Assembly (NCBI RefSeq): GCF_001561955.1
Contig: NZ_CP014223.1
Coordinates: 1,364,001 to 1,428,000 of the forward strand
From: Anaerotignum propionicum DSM 1682
GTDB lineage: Bacteria > Bacillota > Clostridia > Lachnospirales > Anaerotignaceae
Direction of reading: 5' to 3'
DNA length: 64,000 nt
Below the pieces are notes generated by a model. That model ran no database searches and was not told where the DNA came from. It saw only the letters and a program-made list of their open reading frames with translations. Position 1 is the stretch's first letter. Every line of letters starts with the position of its first letter. Position numbers and translations under genes: made by a program. Below are positions 48,574-57,446 of this stretch, piece after piece.

Positions 48574-50025
48574 ATGAAAAAGGAACTTTTAGAAAAAATC
48601 AGCCGTCAGCAGGCAATTTTAAACCAAGCTAAGGCAGAGGGCAGGGTGTTAAATGCTGAGGAAGCAAGAGAAATGGAAGATCTGCAAAAAGAAATTGAAA
48701 AAATGAAAAATCCTGAACCCACAGGAGGTGACGATGCCCAAAGAGCTGTGGAAGCGGAACGCCAACGAGTAGGGGAAATTGCAGATTTGTGCAGGGAGTT
48801 TGGAATGGACGCAGGGGACTTTATCAAAAAAGGGGATACCGTGGAAAGCGTGCGCCAAGCAGTTATTGAAAAGCTGAAGCAAAATGGTTCTCCTTTACGA
48901 AGCAGTGCCAGAGTAAGCAATACAGGGGAAGAAGCGTTCCGTCAGGATTTGTCTGATGGAATTTTAATCAGAACAGGGCAGAGCTTGAAAAACGCCACCC
49001 CGGAGGCAAGAAGCTTTTCCAATATGAGCCTGCGGGATATGGCCATTGTTTGCTTAGGCAGAGATGGGGAAAGTGAGGGCAGTTTGCTCCGTAAGAGCAA
49101 TGAGGAAATTTTGGAAATGGTAAGTAGACGAGCCTATAACCCCGAAGCGGCTTTTCCTGCCATTTTGGACAATGCTGTACAGAAAAGCATCGTCAAGATT
49201 TATGAGGAAGAGGAAACTACCTTCCAGCTTTGGACAGGTAAGGGGAGCGTAAAGGACTTTAAACCTACAAAGGACCGTCAGTATCTCATTGGTGGTTCGG
49301 GTAGTTTTGAGTTGGTACCCGAAAATGGGGAGTTAAAAGCAAGTAAGCCTTTCACAAAAGAACTTCCTACCAGAAAAATTGATACTTACGGTACCACCTT
49401 CTCCATGACTAGACAAGCTTTTATTGATGATGATATTGGCTTTATTACCGAAGTGCCTGCGTATTATGCCAAAGCGGCAAAAAGAAAAATCAATCGTCAA
49501 GTTTACGAGGTTTTGTATAAGAACGGCACTATTTACGATGGGAAAACCCTGTTCCATACAGACCACAATAATTTAATTGCCACAGGTTCAGATCCCACGG
49601 CAAAGGCAATTCAAGAGGCCATCTTGAAAATGAAGATGCAAAAGGATCCATTCGAACAGGCAATTAGAATAAACCCCAAATACATCATTACCCCTGTTGG
49701 GTATGAGTTTGATTTGTATACCATTTTCAATTCCGCAGGAATGCCGGGAACAGCCAACAATGATGTAAATCCTCTTAGAAATTATAAGATGGAGATCATT
49801 GAGGATGCTGAATTGAATGCTTTGGCGGGTACGGGTGCCCTGCCTTGGTTTATGGCAGGGGGCAAGCACATCTATGTGGATTACTTGAACGGGAAAGAGG
49901 TTCCTACCATCATGCGCATGGAAAAAGCGGGGGTTTTAGGCTTTTCTTGGGACATCTATCTGGATTGGGGCGTAAGTGTGGTTGATTTTAGAGGTTTAGT
50001 TAAAAATCCAGGTAAAACCGTATAA
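48574..50025 (+). CDS. Major capsid protein with N-terminal scaffold domain
   Basis: 483 aa from ATG 48574 behind GAGGGGG. Residues 1-50 are a scaffold-like coiled coil (LLEKISRQQAILNQAKAEG) likely removed by the protease. The body has SIVKIYEEEETTFQLWTGKG, TYGTTFSMTRQAFIDDDIGF and KYIITPVGYEFDLYTIFNSA, typical of Mu gpT/HK97-fold capsid proteins. Confidence 0.86.
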   Translation: MKKELLEKISRQQAILNQAKAEGRVLNAEEAREMEDLQKEIEKMKNPEPTGGDDAQRAVEAERQRVGEIADLCREFGMDAGDFIKKGDTVESVRQAVIEKLKQNGSPLRSSARVSNTGEEAFRQDLSDGILIRTGQSLKNATPEARSFSNMSLRDMAIVCLGRDGESEGSLLRKSNEEILEMVSRRAYNPEAAFPAILDNAVQKSIVKIYEEEETTFQLWTGKGSVKDFKPTKDRQYLIGGSGSFELVPENGELKASKPFTKELPTRKIDTYGTTFSMTRQAFIDDDIGFITEVPAYYAKAAKRKINRQVYEVLYKNGTIYDGKTLFHTDHNNLIATGSDPTAKAIQEAILKMKMQKDPFEQAIRINPKYIITPVGYEFDLYTIFNSAGMPGTANNDVNPLRNYKMEIIEDAELNALAGTGALPWFMAGGKHIYVDYLNGKEVPTIMRMEKAGVLGFSWDIYLDWGVSVVDFRGLVKNPGKTV

Positions 50026-50045
50026 TTAAGAGAGGAGAATTGAAA

Positions 50046-50375
50046 ATGGCAAAGGCAACGTATGTGCAAGAAGGAAATTCCCTTGACTACAGAAATGTAG
50101 GAAGTGAGAAAATTGAGGCAGGGGATATTATCAGTTTAACCACCCGTGTTGGTGTGGCCGGTACGGATATGGAAGTGGGTTCTCTTGGGTCAGTAGCTGT
50201 AACAGGCGTGTTTTCCATGCCAAAGGCAACGGGCGCTATTGCCCTTGGTGCGTTGGTGTATTTCAATACTACCCAAGGCAAGATTACAACAACCAACACA
50301 GATGTTCCTGCGGGTTTTGCAATTGCAACGGCGACAAGCAGTGACGCTACAGTACTGGTGAAGCTGCTAGGTTAA
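50046..50375 (+). CDS. DUF2190 protein, probable capsid decoration
   Basis: 109 aa, all-beta. YVQEGNSLDYRNVGSEKIEA, SVAVTGVFSMPKA and GFAIATATSSDATVLVKLLG match the DUF2190 family, often next to capsid genes as head decoration proteins. ATG 50046 follows AGAGGAG. Confidence 0.75.
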   Translation: MAKATYVQEGNSLDYRNVGSEKIEAGDIISLTTRVGVAGTDMEVGSLGSVAVTGVFSMPKATGAIALGALVYFNTTQGKITTTNTDVPAGFAIATATSSDATVLVKLLG

Positions 50376-50386
50376 GGAGGCGGACT

Positions 50387-50737
50387 ATGAAGTATAGAGC
50401 GAATAGTCTTTTTTATGATGGTGAAAAGGAGTATCGCCCCGGTGAGATTGTTATGGCCGAGGAAGAAAAAACAAAGCGGTGGGAAGAAAAAGGCTTTGTA
50501 ATTGGGGAGGAACTGACACCGGAGGAAAAGGCGGCTGCGGAAGCAGAAAAAAAGGCAGCTGAGGAAGCAGAAAAAAAAGCAGCTGAGGAAGCGGAAAAAA
50601 AAGCGGCTGAGGAGGAAGCACAAAAAGTAGCTGAAGAGGTGAAAAGAAAGGCGGCAGAGAAGGCGGCCAAAAAAGCGGCAGAGAAAGCAGCCAAGGAGGC
50701 CACCAATAAAACCGATGAAAATGGTGAGGAAAAATGA
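50387..50737 (+). CDS. Small protein with Ala/Glu/Lys tandem repeat
   Basis: 116 aa. Residues 1-40 look folded (YRANSLFYDGEKEYRPGEIV); residues 45-105 are a near-perfect helical repeat of the AEKKAAEE type, encoded by tandem DNA repeats. It lies between decoration and connector genes; perhaps a head-associated protein. AAGGAGG precedes the ATG. The repeat number is likely to vary between strains. Confidence 0.55.
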   Translation: MKYRANSLFYDGEKEYRPGEIVMAEEEKTKRWEEKGFVIGEELTPEEKAAAEAEKKAAEEAEKKAAEEAEKKAAEEEAQKVAEEVKRKAAEKAAKKAAEKAAKEATNKTDENGEEK

Positions 50738-51078
50738 GCGAGTCATTTAATTTCAAGGCCATTTTGTTAAATGATTTAAAAGAAACATTTTTCCTTACTG
50801 AGGAATTTTCGGAGCGGCATATGGTAAACGGCACAGAGATGGATGTGCTTTTGGATGATTACGAGCTCATGGAGCGAAAGGGAAGCCGAAAGGAAAACGA
50901 GCATTTTGACGGGATATTTTCTGCTGACGTTTTGATGTATGTAAAAGCGGAAGATTTCGGGGTGTCTCCAAAGGTGGGGGCGCTTTTAATTTTGGATGGA
51001 AGCAAGGTGTATCGTGTGCGTGAGGTGACGGAAGAAATGGGTGTATATGCCCTTGCACTGGGGGCGAATAAAGTTTGA
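50734..51078 (+). CDS. Head-tail connector protein
   Basis: 114 aa, beta-rich: FFLTEEFSERHMVNGTEMDV, LLILDGSKVYRVREVTEEMG. Size, fold pattern and position fit the lambda gpFII-like head-tail joining group. ATGA overlap with the previous gene. Confidence 0.6.
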   Translation: MSESFNFKAILLNDLKETFFLTEEFSERHMVNGTEMDVLLDDYELMERKGSRKENEHFDGIFSADVLMYVKAEDFGVSPKVGALLILDGSKVYRVREVTEEMGVYALALGANKV

Positions 51079-51686
51079 TTAAAATTGAAGTGAAAAACAG
51101 TGATGTAATTGTCAGAAGCATTGCAGAAAAACTAGGGAACCTCTCCAAAGATGCTCCTGTTGTTTTGAAGTTGGCTATCAATGAAACGGCAAACAAAACA
51201 AGAACCCTTATGGGCAAGGAAGTACAAAAAGCTTATACTACGAAATTGGGAAGCGCCAAAAAATATATGAGAATCAAAAAAGCAACGGCTAAAAAGCTTG
51301 TGGCTGTGATTTCTTCCAAGGGAAGCCCCACCATTATAAGTGACCATAAAATCAGTCCTGCCAAAATGCAAACAGGAGAAAACAGACCCAAGATTCTAAA
51401 GGCAAAAGTTCTAAGAAAAAGCAGAATGAAACCGTTGGAAAGAAATGAAATTAAGGCTTTCCTTACCAAGTTTACAGGGTCGGGTTTACACAATTATGGT
51501 GTGGTGGAGAGAGTGGGTAAAGAACGCTATCCCATCAAACCTCTTTATTCCCCTGCCATTTCTCAAATGTTAGGCAGTGAGAAGAATGTATTAAACGTCA
51601 TTCGGCCAGAGGTAGGTAACTTTCTGCAAAAAGAAATTCTTCGCCAAATTGACCGTAGAAAACGAAAGGAGATGTATGTGAAATGA
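51075..51686 (+). CDS. Minor tail protein Z-like
   Basis: 203 aa, basic. LAINETANKTRTLMGKEVQKAY and HNYGVVERVGKERYPIKPLY match the prophage minor tail protein Z group, involved in tail completion. The start is TTG 51075, overlapping the previous TGA. Confidence 0.72.
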   Translation: MIKIEVKNSDVIVRSIAEKLGNLSKDAPVVLKLAINETANKTRTLMGKEVQKAYTTKLGSAKKYMRIKKATAKKLVAVISSKGSPTIISDHKISPAKMQTGENRPKILKAKVLRKSRMKPLERNEIKAFLTKFTGSGLHNYGVVERVGKERYPIKPLYSPAISQMLGSEKNVLNVIRPEVGNFLQKEILRQIDRRKRKEMYVK

Positions 51687-52150
51687 CACCTATCTTCTTA
51701 CAAAAGAGCTTGGTTGAGGAATTAAAGGCGTTGTTTGCTGGTTTTTGCTCTACGGATGATGTTGTGGGAAAGTGTGGCCAGGTTAATATCTTTCCCCAAG
51801 ATTTGCCCATAGCTTTTGGCGGTGATGAAGAGGAACGGGTACCCTATATCATTGTGCGGATAGACAGCGGAAATATACAGGAGTTGAACCAGCAGGAGAG
51901 GGTGGAAATGATTCTTGTTTTCTGTGTGAAGTCAACCAATGAAAACCGCCAGGGCTACCTTGATGTAATGAACATGATTCAACGAGTGAAAGACCGATTT
52001 TTTAGAAAATTCCGTCTGGGAGAGTATTTCTTTTTTGAGCCGCCTTTTGAATGGGCGGTACAGGAGGAAGATACTTTCCCATATTTTTATGGGGCAGTAA
52101 AAATGAATTTTTATTGTCCCGCCATTATATTGGAGGGTGATTTGTGTTGA
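51683..52150 (+). CDS. Tail terminator-like protein
   Basis: 155 aa. YIIVRIDSGNIQELNQQERV and VMNMIQRVKDRFFRKFRL suggest the gpU/tail-terminator class that caps the tube; position between Z and sheath genes agrees. ATGA overlap with the previous gene. Confidence 0.55.
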   Translation: MTPIFLQKSLVEELKALFAGFCSTDDVVGKCGQVNIFPQDLPIAFGGDEEERVPYIIVRIDSGNIQELNQQERVEMILVFCVKSTNENRQGYLDVMNMIQRVKDRFFRKFRLGEYFFFEPPFEWAVQEEDTFPYFYGAVKMNFYCPAIILEGDLC

Positions 52151-52434
52151 AAAAAGAGGATGTCATGAAGAAAGCAGGACGAAAAACAACAATTATTTAT
52201 TGTGGGCCGTCCATTCCTTTTGTGGCAAAGGAGGGAACAGCTTTTCAAGATGGCGTTCCCTTGCGGCTGACAGAATTAGGAAAGCGATGCCCTGCCATTG
52301 GGGCGTTGCTTGTAAAAATGGAGGACTACGCTGAAACAAGGAAGATGCTCCAAAAGAAAGGCTCTGCGGAGAGCATTCTCTACGAAAAAGCAAAAGAATA
52401 TATTCAAAAGGGGGTAAAGGAATATGGCCTATAA
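52144..52434 (+). CDS. Small phage protein between connector and sheath genes
   Basis: 96 aa. KTTIIYCGPSIPFVAKEGTA and CPAIGALLVKMEDYAETRKM; the position matches a conserved small protein of Mu/P2-like tails in Firmicutes. GTG 52144 lies 6 nt after GGAGGG. Function unknown. Confidence 0.55.
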   Translation: MLKKEDVMKKAGRKTTIIYCGPSIPFVAKEGTAFQDGVPLRLTELGKRCPAIGALLVKMEDYAETRKMLQKKGSAESILYEKAKEYIQKGVKEYGL

Positions 52435-53878
52435 ACATGGTGTGTATGTGGGAGAAGTGGCAACCAGCATTACAGCACCCATTGAGGGAACGGCAGGCTT
52501 ACAGGTGATTTTAGGCACGGCACCGGTACATCTTGCCAAGGATCCATATGCTTGCAGTAATAAGCCTATTTTGTGCTACAGCTTTGCGGAAGCGGCGGAG
52601 CAGGTGGGGTATTTAGATGATTTTCAGAAATACACCCTGTGCCAGAGTGTAGATGCCAGCTTTCGGGTGTTTAACATTGCACCCATCATTTTGATAAATG
52701 TTTTGGATCCTACGAAGCACAAAAAGACATTGGCAGCAAGAGCACTGTCTGTGCTGAAAAAACAGGCGGTTTTGCAAGAAGACGGCGTGCTTTTGGATCA
52801 GCTGGTTGTAAAGTCAGAGGATGGACAAACCACATTGGCAAAGGACACGGATTATGTTGCAACCTTTGACGATGATGGATTTGTAACGATTACCCTAATC
52901 ACAAGCAGTGAAATTTCTGCCATTCAGGTCTCGGGGGTTGCCATTGATCCCGCAGCGGTGGAAGCGGTAGACTTGATTGGAGGTATTCAAATCAGCACGG
53001 GGGAAGAAACAGGCATGGAGGTCATTCGTCAGATTTACCCCAAGCTTGGTATGACAGCGGGGCTTTTATTGGCTCCCGGATGGAGTCAGGATGCTAATGT
53101 AGCGGCGGCGTTACAGGCGAAATGTGAAGCAATCAACGGTGTTTTTTCCTGCGAATGCTTTTTGGATATTCCCTGTGGCACGGATGGGGCGAAAACTTAT
53201 ACCGATGTGAAGGAAGCCAAGGAAAGCCTTGGGGCAAGTTCAAACCATGCTTTTGCATTATGGCCGAAAGGTGCAGTGGGCAGTAAGCACTATTATTTGT
53301 CAGCTCTAGCGGCAGCTTGCACTGCCTATACCGATGCAAATAATGAGGATGTTCCGGCTACCTCCCCATCCAACAAAAACATTCGCATTACTGCAACAAT
53401 TTTGGAGGATGGTACGGCGGTAGATCTTGACCAAGAGCAGGCAAATACCATCAATAGCTTTGGTGTGGCCACAGCATTAAATATGAACGGCTTTAAGTTA
53501 TGGGGGAACAATACGGCGGCTTATCCCTCCACCACAGATCCAAAGGACCGTTGGCTTGCTTGCAGGCGGTTTTTTAGTTGGTGGGGAAACACCTTTATTC
53601 TCACTTATTTTCAAAAGGTGGATAGTCCTGCGAATCCTCGCTTAATTGAAAGCATTGTGGATAGCGAAAACATTAGGGGAAATAGTTTTGTTGCCAGAGG
53701 GTTTTGCGCTACAGCCCGAATTGAGTTTATTGAGGCAGAAAATCCTCGTACCGATATTTTAGGTGGGAAAATTCAGTTTCATATGTACTTGGCACCCTAT
53801 ACCCCTGCGGAGGTATTGAAAACCCTTTTGGAATTTGATGTGAATGCTTTAGAAACAGCTTTAACCGGAGGTGAATAA
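52424..53878 (+). CDS. Contractile tail sheath protein
   Basis: 484 aa. GVYVGEVATSITAPIEGTAG, TAPVHLAKDPYA, LLLAPGWSQDANVAAAL and FFSWWGNTFIL are P2 FI-type sheath motifs; the C-terminal ARIEFIEAENPRTDILGGKI packs on the tube. It proves a myovirus-type tail. The ATG lies inside the end of the previous gene. Confidence 0.92.
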   Translation: MAYKHGVYVGEVATSITAPIEGTAGLQVILGTAPVHLAKDPYACSNKPILCYSFAEAAEQVGYLDDFQKYTLCQSVDASFRVFNIAPIILINVLDPTKHKKTLAARALSVLKKQAVLQEDGVLLDQLVVKSEDGQTTLAKDTDYVATFDDDGFVTITLITSSEISAIQVSGVAIDPAAVEAVDLIGGIQISTGEETGMEVIRQIYPKLGMTAGLLLAPGWSQDANVAAALQAKCEAINGVFSCECFLDIPCGTDGAKTYTDVKEAKESLGASSNHAFALWPKGAVGSKHYYLSALAAACTAYTDANNEDVPATSPSNKNIRITATILEDGTAVDLDQEQANTINSFGVATALNMNGFKLWGNNTAAYPSTTDPKDRWLACRRFFSWWGNTFILTYFQKVDSPANPRLIESIVDSENIRGNSFVARGFCATARIEFIEAENPRTDILGGKIQFHMYLAPYTPAEVLKTLLEFDVNALETALTGGE

Positions 53879-53880
53879 GA

Positions 53881-54399
53881 ATGGACAAAAACATTCCAGA
53901 TAAGATTACAAATTATAACGTCTATGCATCGGGCACCAGATTAATTGGCATGGGAGAAGAAATGCCCATTCCGGAGCTTTCATCAAAAACAAGTACTCTT
54001 ACAGGGGCGGGAATTCTTGGGGATATTGAGACCGCCACCTTAGGACAGTTTGACAGCATGGAGCTTGAGGTGCCATTTCGTATGCCTATGGATGATTTTT
54101 TCAGCATTTTCAAGCCCGATGAACCCGTAGACTTAACGGTACGAGGGGCAATTCAAGCTATGAGAGGTGATGGCTCCTTAAAACAGGTAGGGGCAAGAAT
54201 GGTGGTTCGTGGCGGCTTAAAGGGGGCTGCCTTCGGAAAGTTCAAAATTGGTGAAGCGGCAGAATCCTCTGTAAAGGTGGAAGTTTACTATTTCCTTTTA
54301 GAAATTGACGGAAAAAAGAAATTAGAGCTGGATAAATTGAATTCTGTTTTCGTTGTTGATGGTAAAGATATTTTAGAGAAAGTGAGGTCGTTGTGCTAA
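53881..54399 (+). CDS. Major tail tube protein
   Basis: 172 aa. NVYASGTRLIGMGEEMPIPE, TSTLTGAGILGDIETATLGQ and KFKIGEAAESSVKVEVYYF match the P2 FII tube family. It lies directly after the sheath gene behind GGAGG. Confidence 0.9.
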   Translation: MDKNIPDKITNYNVYASGTRLIGMGEEMPIPELSSKTSTLTGAGILGDIETATLGQFDSMELEVPFRMPMDDFFSIFKPDEPVDLTVRGAIQAMRGDGSLKQVGARMVVRGGLKGAAFGKFKIGEAAESSVKVEVYYFLLEIDGKKKLELDKLNSVFVVDGKDILEKVRSLC

Positions 54400-54974
54400 T
54401 GAAAAGGACTTGGGATGAAGCAATGAGTGTGGCAAAAGCCATGTGTGAGGGGCAGGAGGTTTCTGAAGAGCAGTTGGAGATTTTTGCAAAGAAAATCATG
54501 GGTTATGACGATGCAACAACAGACACTTCCGAAAACTACACAGAAAGCCAAGAAGATATACAGATAGTTAAAAACAACACTGACGATGGAGAAATCGCCA
54601 AAGGAGAATTCCAAGAGGACAATATAATCATTGGAAGCGGCATTGTTGCGGAGCCGGAAGAGGAGAAGAAGGTAAATGAGGAGGAAGACTTCATCATCCG
54701 TTTCCAAAAGCCTTATCATTTTGAAGGAAAAACCTATGCAGGAGTTGATCTTTCGGGGCTAAAGAGCTTGAGGGCAAAGGATGTTTGGAAAATTAATAGA
54801 AACTACCGTAATGCTGGGAATATCGGTTTGCTTCAAGAAATGGACAGTGAGTACACCGCTCGTGTGGCGGCCAGAGCTTCTGGAATGCCGGTAGAATTTT
54901 TTGAGTGCATGGAGCTACCTGACATGATTAAAGTAAGGACAAAAGTGAGCGATTTTTTTTACCCAAGGGAATAA
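54399..54974 (+). CDS. Tail assembly chaperone, gpE-like (zero-frame product)
   Basis: 191 aa from ATG 54399 (TAATG overlap). A long acidic N-terminal half (about 20-90) precedes the gpE-like domain: FIIRFQKPYHFEGKTYAGVD, LSGLKSLRAKDVWKIN, VSDFFYPRE. It ends 15 nt after a run of eight T residues, where ribosomes can slip to the next frame to add the E' part. It helps assemble the tape measure and tube. Confidence 0.78.
   Translation: MKRTWDEAMSVAKAMCEGQEVSEEQLEIFAKKIMGYDDATTDTSENYTESQEDIQIVKNNTDDGEIAKGEFQEDNIIIGSGIVAEPEEEKKVNEEEDFIIRFQKPYHFEGKTYAGVDLSGLKSLRAKDVWKINRNYRNAGNIGLLQEMDSEYTARVAARASGMPVEFFECMELPDMIKVRTKVSDFFYPRE
54953..54959 (+). other. -1 ribosomal frameshift site, T TTT TTT
   Basis: In the gpE-like frame the codons are GAT TTT TTT TAC. 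The heptamer T TTT TTT lets both tRNAs re-pair one base back; the next codon is then TTA and the -1 frame is open for 58 more codons. P2 makes gpE+E' by the same kind of -1 slip on a T-rich heptamer. Confidence 0.72.
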
Positions 54975-55135
54975 AATCCCACTCCGACGTAAAAAAGCTT
55001 CGTAAAATCTGTATGGATTTGGGGCGTATTACCGGCGCCGGAATTGACTATTTCATGGATCTAACCTTGGAAGAACTCTATGAAGTTGCGGAAGAGGTTG
55101 CAGACGAGGTGGTGAAAAATGGCAGGAAAAAGTAA
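54959..55135 (+). CDS. E' extension reached by -1 frameshift
   Basis: From the slip the frame gives LPKGIKSHSDVKKLRKICMD, LGRITGAGIDYFMDLTLEEL and YEVAEEVADEVVKNGRKK, ending at TAA 55133-55135. The helical FMDLTLEELYEVAEEVADE stretch resembles gpE' of P2-like phages. It has no start codon of its own and overlaps the tape measure start by 17 bp. Confidence 0.68.
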   Translation, partial: LPKGIKSHSDVKKLRKICMDLGRITGAGIDYFMDLTLEELYEVAEEVADEVVKNGRKK

Positions 55136-57194
55136 AACCTATGAAATGATGGTGGAAATTGCAGGCAGGGTTAATAAGAATTTCGGTTCCTCCGTGGGAA
55201 AGGCGCAAAAGCAGTTAAATGGTCTGAAAGATACCATGAAAAAGGTTGGTGTTGCGATTAGTGTGGCTTCCATTACTTTGGGAGCTGCAAGCTTTTTAAA
55301 GGATAGCGTTACCCAAGCCATAGAATACGAAAGCACCATGGCAGATGTGGCTAAGGTGGTGGATGGGCTACGGGAGAAAAATGGAAAATTTACCGAGAGT
55401 TACTATGAAATGTCCGATGCACTAATAGACATGTCAAAGTATATTCCTATGACGGTTTCTGAAATGGGAGAAATCACAGCGGCGGCAGGGCAGGCTGGAA
55501 TTGCCAATGAGGACTTAATGCAGTTTACCAAAACTGCCGCAAAAATGGGAATTGCTTTTGATACCACTGCGGAACAGGCGGGGGAATGGATGGCCACGTG
55601 GCGAACCTCCTTCCGCATGAGCCAAACAGAGGTAGAAACGCTCGGTGATCAAATCAACTATCTAGGAAATACAACCTCGGAAAACACCCAAAAGCTATCA
55701 GGCGTTGTAACAAGAATTGGTGCACTAGGAAAGACCTCAGGCTTGAGTGCGGCAGAAATTGCAGCGATGGCTGCCAGTATGACAGGTGTTACAGAAGAAA
55801 TCAGCGCAACAGGTATTAAAAATTTGATGTTGTCCATGACGGCTGGAAAAGCGGCAACGGATAAACAAAAGACCTTATTAAAATCTCTTGGGTTTTCAGC
55901 AACGAATATGGCAAAGAGAATGCAAAAGGATGCCAAAGGGGCAATTCTAGATTTACTGGGTGCGATCAAAGCTATGCCAGAAGCGGAGCAGGCAGCGGCT
56001 TTAACCCAGTTTTTCGGCAAAGAGTCCGTTGCCGCCATTGCGCCACTATTGTCAAATTTAGATGTATTAGAAGAGCAATTTCAAAAAGTGGGGGATGCTT
56101 CCCAATATGCAGGATCCATGGAGGACGAATATGCCACACGTTCTGATACCACCGCAAATAAGATACAGATTGCACAGAATCAAATCAATGCTTTGAAAAT
56201 AGAAATAGGGCAAAAGTTGCTTCCTGCGGTTGGTGCTGCAGCAGAAAAGGTTGGTGCACTTGTGGATGCCGCACCGGAGTTTGTAAGTAAATATTCTACA
56301 GTGATTAGGGTGGTAGGTGCATTCGCCGGTGTAATTGCGGCAGTAAAACTGGTTGGCTTTGCCATCAATATTGGGAGGGTTACCAAGGCACTCATGCTTC
56401 AAAAAATTGCAACAACAAAAAGTATCATAGAAACCGCAATTTTACAAGGCATGTATGCCAAAGATGCCGTTGTGCGAGGTGCTAGCATCATCGCAACAGG
56501 GGCGCACACGGTGGCACAGACTGTATGGAACGGTGTAACAGCAGCGGGTGCCGCCATTGCCAAAGGCTTTGGTGCCGCAGTTACTTTTATGACAAGCCCT
56601 TTGGGGATTGCCATTATTGTGATTGGTCTTTTAGTTGCAGCAGGGGTTCTTTTATATAAAAACTGGGATAAGGTAAAGGCGAAAGCCTCGGAGCTTTGGG
56701 AAGCAACGAAAACCGTTTTTTCAGGGATAAGAGATGCTATTACCGGAGCCTTTGATGCGGCGAAAGAAAAGGTTGCTGCTTTTTTTAGCTGGATTGGTGG
56801 AAAGCTTTCAAGTTTGGATGAAAAAATCTCTTCTATTCCTGTAGTAGGAACTCTATATAAAGGTTTCAAAAGTGGAGTTGGAGCCGTTGGAAATGCTCTT
56901 TCAGGAAACTCCAAAGTGCCTGCGTTGGCATCAGGAGGCGTGGTCACAGCCCCAACCCTTTCTCTGATTGGTGAAGGTGGTGAACCGGAAGCGGTTATTC
57001 CGTTATCAAAGCTTGAAAAAATATTAGGGGGTGCATCTTCCTCTGTTGGGGGCGGCGTTACTTTTGCCCCTGTGATACAAATTTCGGGAGAAGCAAGTAA
57101 AAAAGATGTGGATGAGGCGTTAAGCAACGCCTATGAAAAATTCAAGGGTTTTATGGCACGTTATGAAAAGGATAAGCGTAGGTTTGCATTCTAA
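55119..57194 (+). CDS. Tail tape measure protein
   Basis: 691 aa. The first third is the TP901-type domain (AKVVDGLREKNGKFTESYYE, MSKYIPMTVSEMGEITAAAG, LMLSMTAGKAA). Hydrophobic segments lie at about 395-415 and 495-515. The end has GGVVTAPTLSLIGEGGEPEA, usual for tape measures. It sets tail length (a short tail, at roughly 0.15 nm per residue). The ATG sits inside the E' frame. Confidence 0.88.
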   Translation: MAGKSKTYEMMVEIAGRVNKNFGSSVGKAQKQLNGLKDTMKKVGVAISVASITLGAASFLKDSVTQAIEYESTMADVAKVVDGLREKNGKFTESYYEMSDALIDMSKYIPMTVSEMGEITAAAGQAGIANEDLMQFTKTAAKMGIAFDTTAEQAGEWMATWRTSFRMSQTEVETLGDQINYLGNTTSENTQKLSGVVTRIGALGKTSGLSAAEIAAMAASMTGVTEEISATGIKNLMLSMTAGKAATDKQKTLLKSLGFSATNMAKRMQKDAKGAILDLLGAIKAMPEAEQAAALTQFFGKESVAAIAPLLSNLDVLEEQFQKVGDASQYAGSMEDEYATRSDTTANKIQIAQNQINALKIEIGQKLLPAVGAAAEKVGALVDAAPEFVSKYSTVIRVVGAFAGVIAAVKLVGFAINIGRVTKALMLQKIATTKSIIETAILQGMYAKDAVVRGASIIATGAHTVAQTVWNGVTAAGAAIAKGFGAAVTFMTSPLGIAIIVIGLLVAAGVLLYKNWDKVKAKASELWEATKTVFSGIRDAITGAFDAAKEKVAAFFSWIGGKLSSLDEKISSIPVVGTLYKGFKSGVGAVGNALSGNSKVPALASGGVVTAPTLSLIGEGGEPEAVIPLSKLEKILGGASSSVGGGVTFAPVIQISGEASKKDVDEALSNAYEKFKGFMARYEKDKRRFAF

Positions 57195-57245
57195 AAAAAT
57201 ACCAAAACCGCAATCACCTGCGGCTTTAGGGGAAAGGGGGAAGCG

Positions 57246-57446
57246 GTGGTGCAGTATATCACAAAGGCAGGAGATCAATGGGACATCATTGCCAAAAATG
57301 TATATGGTGACGAATACAAGGCGGATCTATTAATGGCGGCGAATTTTCCGCTATTGGATATTTTTCAGTTTGATGCGGGAATAGTGGTAGAATGCCCTGA
57401 GTTGACAGAAACACTTAATGAGACTATGCCGCCGTGGAGAATATGA
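57246..57446 (+). CDS. Tail protein X, LysM-like
   Basis: 66 aa: TKAGDQWDIIAKNVYGDEYK and LLMAANFPLLDIFQFDAGIV, the gpX family, a small LysM-like baseplate hub protein that touches the tape measure or cell wall. GTG 57246 follows AAAGGGGGAAGC. Confidence 0.82.
   Translation: MVQYITKAGDQWDIIAKNVYGDEYKADLLMAANFPLLDIFQFDAGIVVECPELTETLNETMPPWRI

Noticed and set aside
50515-50690. Tandem DNA repeat as a possible origin or iteron array
   Set aside because: It is in frame inside a gene and encodes an Ala/Glu/Lys helix repeat; codon repetition explains it.
57133-57333. Second reading frame overlapping the gpX gene
   Set aside because: It starts inside the tape measure gene without a ribosome binding site and shows no family resemblance; gpX in the other frame is clear.
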